Assembly: GCF_047607445.1 (NCBI RefSeq)
Contig: NZ_JBLKRT010000018.1
Coordinates: forward strand, 18,250 to 82,249
Direction: 5' to 3'
DNA from: Crystallibacter sulfonylureivorans_A
GTDB lineage: Bacteria > Actinomycetota > Actinomycetes > Actinomycetales > Micrococcaceae
Length of the DNA: 64,000 nucleotides
Below are positions 1 through 7,719 of the stretch, piece by piece. Every line of letters starts with the position of its first letter. Within the stretch, counting starts at the first letter, position 1. The position numbers and the translations under genes are program-made. Under the pieces are notes generated by a model. It saw nothing but the letters and a program-made list of their open reading frames with translations, ran no database searches and had not been told where the DNA came from.

Positions 1-1095
1 CCAGACCTGCGGATCCTCTTCCGGGAACTCGCCCAGCGAAGAACAGTCATGCGCGTGCGAGACGCTGTACATGACCTGGTCCATCACCGCGATGTCAGAG
101 GTGGAGCCGTAGCAGTTGTCCATCCAGATCAGGTCGCCGGTCTCGAAGTCGGCGGCGAACCGGCCGTCGAACCAGTGCCCGCCCATTCCGTTGGCCCCGG
201 CGTAGACAACGCCGTCCTTTTCGATCATCTGGGTTACCCACGAGGTGTCGACGCCTCGGGTTTGCGGGATCGGAGTGCTGCTCCAAGGCAGCGACGCACC
301 CGTAATTCCGTTGACGGCACCGATGCCGATTTTGCGCTCGCCATTGAGACTCTGGAACCGGCCTCCAATAACGACCCGGCTGTTGTCGGCCGAGGCGATG
401 ACGCCGTGCACGATGCTGTCCACGGCTGGCGCCCACGGCAGGAGCGCGCCGTTGGATCTGTTGAGGGCAGCGACATTCTGCCGGGGCTGGCCTCCCGCGC
501 TGCCGAAGGAACCGCCGATGTAGACCGTACTCCCGGTGACGGAGATGGTCTCCACCTGGCCGCCGACGCTGGTACCGAAGCTTTGCAGGGCCCCTGTGCC
601 GAGGTCGAATGCTGCGATCTTGCTGCGCGGCTGGCCGCCGACCGCGCTGAAGTCCCCGCCGACGAAAATCTGCGTCTTGTCCGGGCTGATTTCCACCTCT
701 TTGCCTTGGGCATTCAGATTGGGATTCCACGGCAGGATTTTCCCGGTGCTGATCTCAAACGCCATGGCGTTATTCCGGAGGACCTCGCCTGCGCCCCCGG
801 CGGCAACCCCGGACGGCCGGGCCCGGGTAAAGCTGCCGACGGCGTAGGCGGTGTTCCCGTTCACTGCGGTGCTCCAGACGACGCCGTTGATTTGAGGGGT
901 GGGCAAGACGTCCGCGCTCACTGTCTGCGGCAGCACCGTGCCTTCCTGCGTTGAGTCCGCAGCGTGCGCCGGTACTGCGGCAAACAGGCTGGCCAGCATG
1001 GCGCCGGCGATGAGGAGCACCTGGCTGCGCCAGATACGTCCCCGGATGGCGAAGGTGCCGGGGTAAGCCTCAACGTGCCGTTTGGATTCAGACAT
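1..1095 (-). CDS. Secreted DUF5122-type beta-propeller repeat protein (3' end off window)
   Basis: The frame is open for 365 codons and leaves the window at its left edge, so the C-terminus is missing. It begins with a long charged n-region, a hydrophobic stretch (about residues 25-42) and an AHA-A signal-peptidase site near residue 46, so export is predicted. The body carries repeated units of the form VxVGGxF...G...R..xAAxD..TG (for example FVGGDFSAVGGQPRSKIAAF and YIGGSFGSAGGQPRQNVAAL), the pattern of delta-60/DUF5122 propeller blades. The ATG overlaps the end of the upstream flippase gene by 8 nt (1088-1095), so translation is probably coupled. Inference: a surface or extracellular protein made with the polysaccharide machinery, perhaps a polymer-binding protein; related proteins often end in PKD or LamG domains, which cannot be seen here. 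No enzymatic function can be assigned. Confidence 0.8.
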   Translation of the reverse strand, partial: MSESKRHVEAYPGTFAIRGRIWRSQVLLIAGAMLASLFAAVPAHAADSTQEGTVLPQTVSADVLPTPQINGVVWSTAVNGNTAYAVGSFTRARPSGVAAGGAGEVLRNNAMAFEISTGKILPWNPNLNAQGKEVEISPDKTQIFVGGDFSAVGGQPRSKIAAFDLGTGALQSFGTSVGGQVETISVTGSTVYIGGSFGSAGGQPRQNVAALNRSNGALLPWAPAVDSIVHGVIASADNSRVVIGGRFQSLNGERKIGIGAVNGITGASLPWSSTPIPQTRGVDTSWVTQMIEKDGVVYAGANGMGGHWFDGRFAADFETGDLIWMDNCYGSTSDIAVMDQVMYSVSHAHDCSSLGEFPEEDPQVW

Positions 1096-2365
1096 GCGTA
1101 CCCGACTGCCTTTCGTAAGGTGACGTGTTGCGGGCTGTCCGCATCTCGTCCCGTTTCAGCGGAACCAACAGAAGAAGTCGAATGGCGACACCACCGAGGG
1201 CTGACCCCAGCGCCGCGGCCCACGGCGCGAGCGCGAATTCCCCGGTCACGTGCAAGACCAGAACAACGCAGGCCAGCGACAGGACCGTGTCAGCCAACCG
1301 CAGCGCGAAAACACGCTTGGCGCTCCCCTTGATGGCTGCCAACGCCCCGTAGGGGGAAACGAGGGCCACCGAGGCGGCATAGGCCAGCCAGCCGGCGACT
1401 GCGAGGAAGTTGGGGGTCTGGCCGGTTGCCAGCGGACCAGCAACGGGCAGCGCCCACAGCGCGACGGCCGCGCCTGCGGCAGTGACGCCCAGCACCGCGA
1501 GGATCGCGCGGTCGGCTTGCGCCAGCAGGGCTGCAACCGTGGACGCCCTGTTCTTCGCGTAGGCCGCGAAGAGGTAGGAAGAAATCCCGCCGACAAAAAG
1601 CATGGCCGGAGCCGCGTAAATGCGCGCAATCTCCAGTTGGCCCGTGGCGGCGAGCGCGACCAGAATCAGGAGCGCCAGCCGCATGGCCGTCATGAGGCCC
1701 GGTCGAAGCATCTGCTGCGCCGCTCGCCACGATCCGTAGGCTGCCACGGCTTTCCAATCCGCGCCGTTGAGCCGCACCAGGTAGCGGTCCGGCCCCGGGA
1801 CCAGCAGGGCGCCCACAACTATTCCTGCTGCCTGGCCGCAGGCGATCGCAGCCAGGTATCCGGTCAGCGACGGCTGCCCGTTCACATTCTGCAGCCACAC
1901 CATGGACAGTGCGACGCAGGTGACCGACAGATCCATCACGACGATCCGGGCGAAGCCGAGATGTGCCATCAGCAGCCGACGGAGCACATCCTCCACAAGG
2001 TAGGCCGCAACGGCCAGGCCGAGCAGTAGCGCTTCCATTCCGGACACGAAGCCGATGGTGAAGCTAACGGCCGGCACAAGGACTCCGCAGGCACAGCTCA
2101 AAGTCAGCAACCACAGCTGCATCCCGGCCCGAAGTCTTCTGCCTGAGCGGTCCAGCACGGTGAGGGAATCTCCAACAAACCCGCTCGTCGTCGCCGCGCA
2201 GAGCACCAGCACACCGTAAAGGACGCCCAGTTTGCCCAGCTCTTCGATCCCCAGAGTCCTGGCCGCAAGGGCCATGATGAGGAAACTGCCCACTGCCTGG
2301 CTCCCTTGGGCAGCCAGCGCCCAAAAGGCGCCGGTCAGGGAAGCAGGTATCCGCCTGGCGATCAC
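1088..2365 (-). CDS. Polysaccharide flippase-like membrane protein (Wzx/MATE-like), copy 1
   Basis: This 425-residue protein is almost entirely hydrophobic, with about 12 predicted membrane segments separated by short basic loops, the layout of the Wzx/RfbX polysaccharide transporter family. The N-terminus (LTGAFWALAAQGSQAVGSFL...ARTLGIEELGKLGVLYG) matches the usual first helix and loop of such flippases. The predicted role is moving undecaprenyl-linked repeat units across the membrane. It starts with GTG at 2365 and overlaps the lipoprotein stop by 4 nt (GTGA); its own end overlaps the secreted repeat protein. A second flippase lies at 19619-20959, so two repeat-unit exporters may serve two polymers or two steps. 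The exact substrate cannot be read from sequence. Confidence 0.75.
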   Translation of the reverse strand: MIARRIPASLTGAFWALAAQGSQAVGSFLIMALAARTLGIEELGKLGVLYGVLVLCAATTSGFVGDSLTVLDRSGRRLRAGMQLWLLTLSCACGVLVPAVSFTIGFVSGMEALLLGLAVAAYLVEDVLRRLLMAHLGFARIVVMDLSVTCVALSMVWLQNVNGQPSLTGYLAAIACGQAAGIVVGALLVPGPDRYLVRLNGADWKAVAAYGSWRAAQQMLRPGLMTAMRLALLILVALAATGQLEIARIYAAPAMLFVGGISSYLFAAYAKNRASTVAALLAQADRAILAVLGVTAAGAAVALWALPVAGPLATGQTPNFLAVAGWLAYAASVALVSPYGALAAIKGSAKRVFALRLADTVLSLACVVLVLHVTGEFALAPWAAALGSALGGVAIRLLLLVPLKRDEMRTARNTSPYERQSGTHV

Positions 2366-3015
2366 GGCAGATCACCCGTGAAGGAGACCGGAGCGTGGGT
2401 GCCGTTAAGGTCAAGGTACAGCACCGTTTTCGGAGCACCCGCAGGGACCAAGAAGGCGTACGTTCCTTCCGCTGAAGCGCCCGCCGCCACTGTGCCCACC
2501 AGGTCCGCTACCTGGACGCCGGTGTAAAGCGGCGCGGCCGGTACCTGATCGGAGCCGTACACCAGGGTGGGCACTACTGCCGATAGATCCAGTGTTTCCG
2601 CCGAACCGTTGCGGACGCTGACCGTGAAGCGCACGTACCGTGCCCCGGTCATCGCGCCGGCGCCCTGCTCGGTGACCACTCCCTCGCTGAAGTTGCCGGT
2701 CGAAACGGTGACCCCGTCGTCGTACTTCGCTTCGCCGGCGAAACTGGCGGCTGAGACCGCTATTCGTCTCTGTTTCCCGCTCTTCCCGCGGTCAACCATG
2801 GCGAATCCGGGCTTCTTGGCCTCGTATGCGGGGCCCCCGACGGGGCCCTTAGGCTGCCCTGCTTCCGGACTTGGCCTGGGGTCATCGATTGGCGCCGCCG
2901 AAGCGCCTGCGGTTCCGGGCGCCGGATGCTGCTCTGCCACGGCCGCTGCATTGGAACACGAGGTCAAGGCGGCGATCAGGGCTGCGGCGGCCATCAGCCG
3001 CCCACTTCTATTCAT
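2362..3015 (-). CDS. Cell-surface lipoprotein with DUF4352-like Ig fold
   Basis: A 217-residue protein. The start is placed at 3015 because the next residues (MNRSGRLMAAAALIAALTSC) form a lipoprotein signal with lipobox LTSC; the upstream in-frame ATG would bury that signal. A Pro/Ala/Gly-rich linker (about residues 25-60) leads to a beta-rich domain with RYVRFTVSVRNGSAETLDLS near residue 125, resembling DUF4352/telokin-like immunoprotective folds, so the domain call is tentative. The ATG overlaps the glycosylphosphotransferase stop by one base (TGATG), and the stop overlaps the flippase start, placing it in the same translationally coupled operon. Likely an anchored accessory factor for polymer export or assembly; no enzymatic residues are seen. 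Confidence 0.7.
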   Translation of the reverse strand: MNRSGRLMAAAALIAALTSCSNAAAVAEQHPAPGTAGASAAPIDDPRPSPEAGQPKGPVGGPAYEAKKPGFAMVDRGKSGKQRRIAVSAASFAGEAKYDDGVTVSTGNFSEGVVTEQGAGAMTGARYVRFTVSVRNGSAETLDLSAVVPTLVYGSDQVPAAPLYTGVQVADLVGTVAAGASAEGTYAFLVPAGAPKTVLYLDLNGTHAPVSFTGDLP

Positions 3016-4514
3016 CAGTAGGCCCCCACGGGATTCAGCATGACTTTCGCTGTCCGCCACATGATGATCAGGTCGCCCAAGACCGACCAGTTCTCCACGT
3101 AATAGAGGTCGAGCCGGACGCTCTCCTCCCAGTCCAGGTCAGAGCGTCCGTTGATCTGCCACAGCCCGGTACAGCCCGGCTTGATGAAGAGGCGCCGGTG
3201 GGTATGGGTTTCGTATTTGCTGACTTCGTCGTGCAGAGGCGGTCGCGGCCCCACCAGGGACATGTCTCCCCGCAAGACGTTGTACAGCTGCGGCAGCTCG
3301 TCCAGCGAATACTTCCGGATCCAGCGGCCAACCCGTGTAACCCTGGGGTCGTCCCGAAGCTTGAAGAGGACTGAGTTGCCTTCGTTCAAATGCTTGAGTT
3401 GTGCGAGTTCGTCTTCTGCGCTGTCCACCATCGAGCGCAGCTTGTACATCCGGAAGGTCCGGCCGCCCTTGCCCACTCGCTCTTGGACGAAAAAGCCAGG
3501 GCCGCGGCTGTCCAGCTTCACGGCCGCCACCAGGATGGCGATGACCGGGGCAAGGATGGTCAGCGCGATGAGTGATCCAACGACGTCGAGACAGCGCTTG
3601 ATGACGTGCCGGCCACCGGTGAATGACGGTAGTTCGACGTGCATCAACGGCAGGCCTTCAACCGGCCGGACGCGAATGCGCGGTCCGGCCACGTTGGTGA
3701 GGGCGGAGGCGACTACCAGTTCGGTGGAGGTCTTCTCCAGGTCCCAGCTGAGCCGCTGGATGTACCCGTTCCCGCGGTGCAATTGTCCGGCGACTATGAC
3801 CGCGTCGGCGCCGCTGGCAGCTACGGCGTCTTGGATCGTATCCAGATTCCCCAGGACTGGCACGGCGTTCTTTCCGACCTGCAGGGCCGGGAACTTCAGC
3901 TTTCCTTCCAGCGCCACACCGACGACGTCGTAGGCGGCACCGGATTTTCGGGCGATCTGCGCCACCACGTAGCCCACGTCGTGGCGGTTCCCCATCACGA
4001 TGACCTTGGACAGATAGTGGCCGAAGCGGCTCTGGTAGTTGAGCCAGCGCCGCCAGGCCCATCGCCCCGCCAGTAGCAAGATCAGCCCCGCGGGCCAGGT
4101 CAGGAAGAAGAATCCGCGCGGGCCGGGAGCGTCCAGGAACACGTAGCACACAGCCACCAGTCCGAACGTCGCTGCGCTGGCGTCCACGACGCGCTTGTAC
4201 TCCCCCGCACCGACGCCGATCAGCCTGGGATCCCGGGTGCGCATCAGGCTGGTCATCCCGAACCACACCACGGCGATGAATCCCGCAACCGCGGCGGGGC
4301 CGAGGACGGCTCGTGACGATTGCTCGCCGGCCGAATCCAGCCAGATCGTCGAAGCCACCATCGTCGCGGCGATCAACAAACCGTCCGTGAGTCGGAGCAT
4401 CAGCAGGTAGCGCCGGCGCCACGCAACTCCGGAATGAACCGCAGCCCTTGTCTGCGGTCGCGGAACGACGGTGCGAAAGCCAAATTCGCGGGTCAAGGTC
4501 ATAGGACTGTGCAC
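3015..4514 (-). CDS. Undecaprenyl-phosphate glycosylphosphotransferase, copy 1
   Basis: Initiates polysaccharide repeat-unit assembly by moving a sugar-1-phosphate from a nucleotide sugar to undecaprenyl phosphate at the inner leaflet. The 499-residue protein has about five N-terminal membrane segments, a CoA-binding-like/Rossmann central region (about 150-290) and a C-terminal bacterial sugar transferase domain (about 305-499). Diagnostic motifs there are KRCLDVVGS, KLRSMV, DELPQLYNVLRGDMSLVGPRP and PGCTGLWQINGRSDL. This architecture is the WbaP/CpsE/ExoY-type polyisoprenyl PGT. A second in-frame ATG lies at 4502. It heads the four-gene operon running to the left edge. A strong hairpin with a T run sits 68 nt upstream (4582-4639). 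A paralogue occurs at 21765-23273. Which sugar is used is unknown. Confidence 0.9.
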   Translation of the reverse strand: MHSPMTLTREFGFRTVVPRPQTRAAVHSGVAWRRRYLLMLRLTDGLLIAATMVASTIWLDSAGEQSSRAVLGPAAVAGFIAVVWFGMTSLMRTRDPRLIGVGAGEYKRVVDASAATFGLVAVCYVFLDAPGPRGFFFLTWPAGLILLLAGRWAWRRWLNYQSRFGHYLSKVIVMGNRHDVGYVVAQIARKSGAAYDVVGVALEGKLKFPALQVGKNAVPVLGNLDTIQDAVAASGADAVIVAGQLHRGNGYIQRLSWDLEKTSTELVVASALTNVAGPRIRVRPVEGLPLMHVELPSFTGGRHVIKRCLDVVGSLIALTILAPVIAILVAAVKLDSRGPGFFVQERVGKGGRTFRMYKLRSMVDSAEDELAQLKHLNEGNSVLFKLRDDPRVTRVGRWIRKYSLDELPQLYNVLRGDMSLVGPRPPLHDEVSKYETHTHRRLFIKPGCTGLWQINGRSDLDWEESVRLDLYYVENWSVLGDLIIMWRTAKVMLNPVGAY

Positions 4515-5046
4515 AGCAATTCTCCCTCAGCCTGAGCGTCGAGAACTGGAACCGGGGCGGCCTCCCGGTCTGGACGTAAAAGGAGCCGGCGGCGGCTGGG
4601 GGCAGGGCTTTGAAATCAAGCCCATGCGCCGCCGGCTCCGTATTGGGGGCCCTGGCTCGGCTCGGCTGCATTGAGGCAGCGGCAGGCAGGGCGATCTGCG
4701 TGCTCCCGGCGGGTATCCCCCCACCGGCCGGCAGAACACGCGAGATTAAGGAAGGGAGGGCGGCCGGGCCGCACTTTTCCCCCGAAAAGACCATCAATGA
4801 TGTCGAACCCCCAGCTAAACCCCCACAAACAGCAAACTGTTTGAGAAGTTCTTCGTGCCCAGAAGCCTACGGATCCAGTCATGGGCTCTCACGAGTACTC
4901 ACCACTGGGTTTTTTCTGAAGTCCTTGGGCCAGCCGGGGGCTCCCACTCAGTACCGGCGGACGGGTACTCGGAAGTACGATTCACCAGAATGCACGGCGG
5001 CCGGTCAGGGGCAACCCAAGCGCCGGGCAGTGCTCGTGGCGTACGG
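4515..5046. other. Intergenic region upstream of the EPS operon
   Basis: No gene is supported in these 532 bases between the second LAL regulator and the glycosylphosphotransferase. It contains the terminator-like hairpin at 4582-4639, a 7-bp inverted repeat CAAACAG-CAAA-CTGTTTG (4826-4843) in a locally AT-richer stretch, an 8-bp palindrome GAGTACTC (4893-4900), and further GTACT/AGTAC words between 4948 and 4980. These are candidate promoter or operator elements for the operon that starts at 4514, but I cannot fix a -35/-10 pair. Confidence 0.5.
4582..4639 (-). terminator. Intrinsic terminator or attenuator ahead of the EPS operon
   Basis: Two perfect 13-base arms (GGAGCCGGCGGCG at 4582-4594 and CGCCGCCGGCTCC at 4627-4639) enclose a 32-nt loop that itself holds a 6-bp nested stem (GGGCTT/AAGCCC). 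Read on the minus strand the structure is followed directly by TTTTA, the signature of a Rho-independent terminator. It lies about 410 nt past the LAL operon stop and only 68 nt before the PGT start, so it could end LAL transcripts or attenuate the EPS operon. Confidence 0.65.
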
Positions 5047-7719
5047 CTACTTGCCGATCAGTTTCGGAAGATCTTCCCGCCGGCTGATACCCAGCTTCGA
5101 AAACATCCGGTAGAGATGGCCTTCCACCGTGCGTGTGGACACGGAGAGCTCGTTGGCGATTTCCCTGTTCGAAGCACCGCGCCGCACCAGTGCAGCTATG
5201 GCCAACTCCCTGCGGGTCAGCTGCGGCAGTGCTCCAGCCGCCTGGGCCGGTATGGGCCTGGGAACCTCCGACAACTGCTCTCTGGCAGCAATGATGTCGC
5301 GGCGCACCTTGGCGAGCTGCGGATGTCGGGGCAGCTCCTGGGCGTATGCGAGGGCGTTGTCCAAACAGGCGGCAGCCATCAGCGTATAGCCGGCGTCGGT
5401 GGCCTCGGCTGCGGCGGAGGCCATGGCTTCAAGGTCTCCGTCGACATGGGCCTTCGCGATGCTGGCCAGAATCCTGCGGTCCGTCCCCTCCCCCTGATCA
5501 GGGGTATCCGCAAGGCGGAGCAGCAGGTCCACACACCCCAAATGAAGGCCCAGCTCCAGAGCTTGTGTTTCGACGGCGACCAGCCCGAGGGCGGCCAACT
5601 GGTCCGCCAGCTTCATCAGCTCCGCGGGATTTTCGTCCAAGGCTGCCCGCGCCGCCACAGCGTAACAGCGGCCGAGCATCAATGTGGGGGCATGTCCGGT
5701 GGCACGACCCGCCTCGAATTCGCCGCTGTAGCGTTCAGCCAGTTCTCTTTCGCCGCAGACAGCCGCGGCGTAGGCACCCAGTCCCAAGGCCAGTGGCAAC
5801 AGCTGTTCCATGTCATGTTGGTGCAGTGCTTCGATGCTCATGCCGATCTGCGGCAATGCCAGGTCAAACCGGCCTTGCCGGCACAGCACCCTTGCCTGGG
5901 CCAGACCGACGGTGCCGCCGAAGTAAGTCGATGCCCGCGGTTCGGTGAACGGGTACAAGGCGAGGTCAGCTTCGGTCTGTTCCCATCTGCCCCCGAGGAT
6001 CAGCAGTTCGAGGTGCCGGCGAACTACCAGCCCGGCGTGAACCGCCGTCGTATGGCCGCCGGTGCCCATCAGGTGCATGGCTTCAGCACTGGCCCGGAGC
6101 CCAGACTCAATTTTTCCGGAGTACGCCAGGGCCTCGCCCAACAGTGCCAGCGCCAGCATTCTGTTGACCGGTGTACTCGCGTCCTTCTGGGCCATGGCAG
6201 TCAATCCGGGCAGCGAACGTGAGTACAGGCCTTCACCGTTCAGCGCGTAGTACTCCAGCAATTGATTGCTGTCCCGGGCGATCTTCAGCTGCTCGGCGCC
6301 GGTTTCACCGTCAGGCAGCTGAGCTATGCGTTCAATCGCTGCGCGCCATTCTTCGGCGTATTTCCCCACACGTGATCCGGGTTTTTTGGCCGCCAAGACA
6401 TATCTGGCCGACATCCACGCCGCGGCTTCAGCCGCTTCGAGACTCGTTGCCGCAGCTATGAGGCCACCGAGAAGTTCCTCCGCATCTTCGAGCTCATTTC
6501 GGAGCATCCGTGCGCGGGCAAGTTCAACTGTTGCCTCTACTGCCAGCTCTGGGTCCGTAATCTTCGCGGCAGTCCGAATGGCAAAGTCCGGATCGAAGAA
6601 CTGGTTGGCCTCGGCTGCGGCACGCAGCAGGGCGCTGGAGGACACGGGGCTACCGCAGTCAAGCGCCCACTCGACCCAGCGGAGTGTATGTGCAGCGGGT
6701 TCATCCTCCGGATTGAAAACCTGGGTCAGCGCATTCCTCAGGTCCATCCGGCGTCCCATAGGCACGGTTTCGCGGATAACGGCGGCGACCAGGGGCTGCG
6801 TCAGCCGAGCGAGGCCCATCGGCGAGTCTTCATGCGTAATGAGTCCGTCATTTTCCAGGGCGTCCACAGCTGATGGGTTGCCCAGGTCCAGCAGCGCCGA
6901 AAGCGGCACCGGTTCGCCCAGTCCAATAGTTTCCAGCAGCATCCGCTCCGATATGGTACGGCTGGACAGTTGGGCCTGCACCAGGTCACCGATCAGCCGG
7001 CCTGGTTGGGGCGGTTCTCCCGACAGCACCCAGAACCCTTTGCGCTGCACCACGTGGCCGACGCTTCGGCTACGGTCAATGAGCAGTTTCATGAACAAGG
7101 GATTGCCCCCGGCCGCGGCGTGGAAATAACGGCTCGCGGATGGCAGGACATCGCCTCCTAGGTGGGAAGCACACAGGCTGTGTGCTTCTGCAGCCGTCAA
7201 GGGCGCAAGATCGATCCGACGCAACAGTCCATCTTTGCCCAACGCGAGCAGGTCATTCGGCAACTCTGTTATTGACCGGGTGAGCACCACCAGCCGCACT
7301 TCTTCGGCAGCTGTCAGCTGGGCCAGAAGCAATGCGGAGTCCGTGTCGAGATGCTGGGCATCGTCAACAACAACCACTGGCCGGACCCCAGCGCCTGTTT
7401 GAATCATCTCCAGAAACTCCCGAAAGCCGCGCAGGACGGCGAGCGCGGAGAGTGCGTCCGCAGAGGTCCCGAGGGATAGATGCGGCGCCATCGCACCGAA
7501 CGGGACGGCGCTGAGAACCGGAGACCCTTGGATCCAGATGGCCAGTGTTCCATCCGCTGGGTCCTTGAGAACGTGGCGGACGAGCGCGGACTTTCCCATC
7601 CCGGCATCGGCCACGAGCACTGCACCATTCACCAGATCGGAGTCCAGGCTCGATTTGAGACCCTGGCGGAAAAGGGCGCGGCCGACGAAGGAATCGTCCC
7701 CCGCGCCGAAGGGGCTCAC
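5047..7719 (-). CDS. LAL-family LuxR transcriptional regulator (second of tandem pair)
   Basis: A large 890-residue ATP-dependent regulator. The N-terminus has an AAA/STAND-like ATPase with Walker A ADAGMGKSAL (about residues 38-47) and Walker B-like RPVVVVDDAQHL (near 113-124). A long helical TPR-like middle follows. The C-terminus is a LuxR/GerE helix-turn-helix (about 830-890) with LTRRELAIAALVRRGASNRE and VSTRTVEGHLYRMFSKLGIS. MalT-like LAL proteins act as ligand-gated transcription activators. It starts with GTG at 7719, overlapping the stop of the upstream paralogue by 4 nt (GTGA), so the two are co-translated. Position beside the polysaccharide operon suggests that operon as a target; this is inference. 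Confidence 0.88.
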   Translation of the reverse strand: MSPFGAGDDSFVGRALFRQGLKSSLDSDLVNGAVLVADAGMGKSALVRHVLKDPADGTLAIWIQGSPVLSAVPFGAMAPHLSLGTSADALSALAVLRGFREFLEMIQTGAGVRPVVVVDDAQHLDTDSALLLAQLTAAEEVRLVVLTRSITELPNDLLALGKDGLLRRIDLAPLTAAEAHSLCASHLGGDVLPSASRYFHAAAGGNPLFMKLLIDRSRSVGHVVQRKGFWVLSGEPPQPGRLIGDLVQAQLSSRTISERMLLETIGLGEPVPLSALLDLGNPSAVDALENDGLITHEDSPMGLARLTQPLVAAVIRETVPMGRRMDLRNALTQVFNPEDEPAAHTLRWVEWALDCGSPVSSSALLRAAAEANQFFDPDFAIRTAAKITDPELAVEATVELARARMLRNELEDAEELLGGLIAAATSLEAAEAAAWMSARYVLAAKKPGSRVGKYAEEWRAAIERIAQLPDGETGAEQLKIARDSNQLLEYYALNGEGLYSRSLPGLTAMAQKDASTPVNRMLALALLGEALAYSGKIESGLRASAEAMHLMGTGGHTTAVHAGLVVRRHLELLILGGRWEQTEADLALYPFTEPRASTYFGGTVGLAQARVLCRQGRFDLALPQIGMSIEALHQHDMEQLLPLALGLGAYAAAVCGERELAERYSGEFEAGRATGHAPTLMLGRCYAVAARAALDENPAELMKLADQLAALGLVAVETQALELGLHLGCVDLLLRLADTPDQGEGTDRRILASIAKAHVDGDLEAMASAAAEATDAGYTLMAAACLDNALAYAQELPRHPQLAKVRRDIIAAREQLSEVPRPIPAQAAGALPQLTRRELAIAALVRRGASNREIANELSVSTRTVEGHLYRMFSKLGISRREDLPKLIGK

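Noticed and set aside
49..954. Long open frame on the plus strand at the left edge
   Set aside because: It is antisense to a clear secreted repeat protein with signal peptide and regular repeats; its translation has no recognisable domain and reflects high-GC codon bias.
4855..6222. 455-codon plus-strand frame
   Set aside because: Antisense to the LAL regulator and its leader; no domain and no ribosome site.
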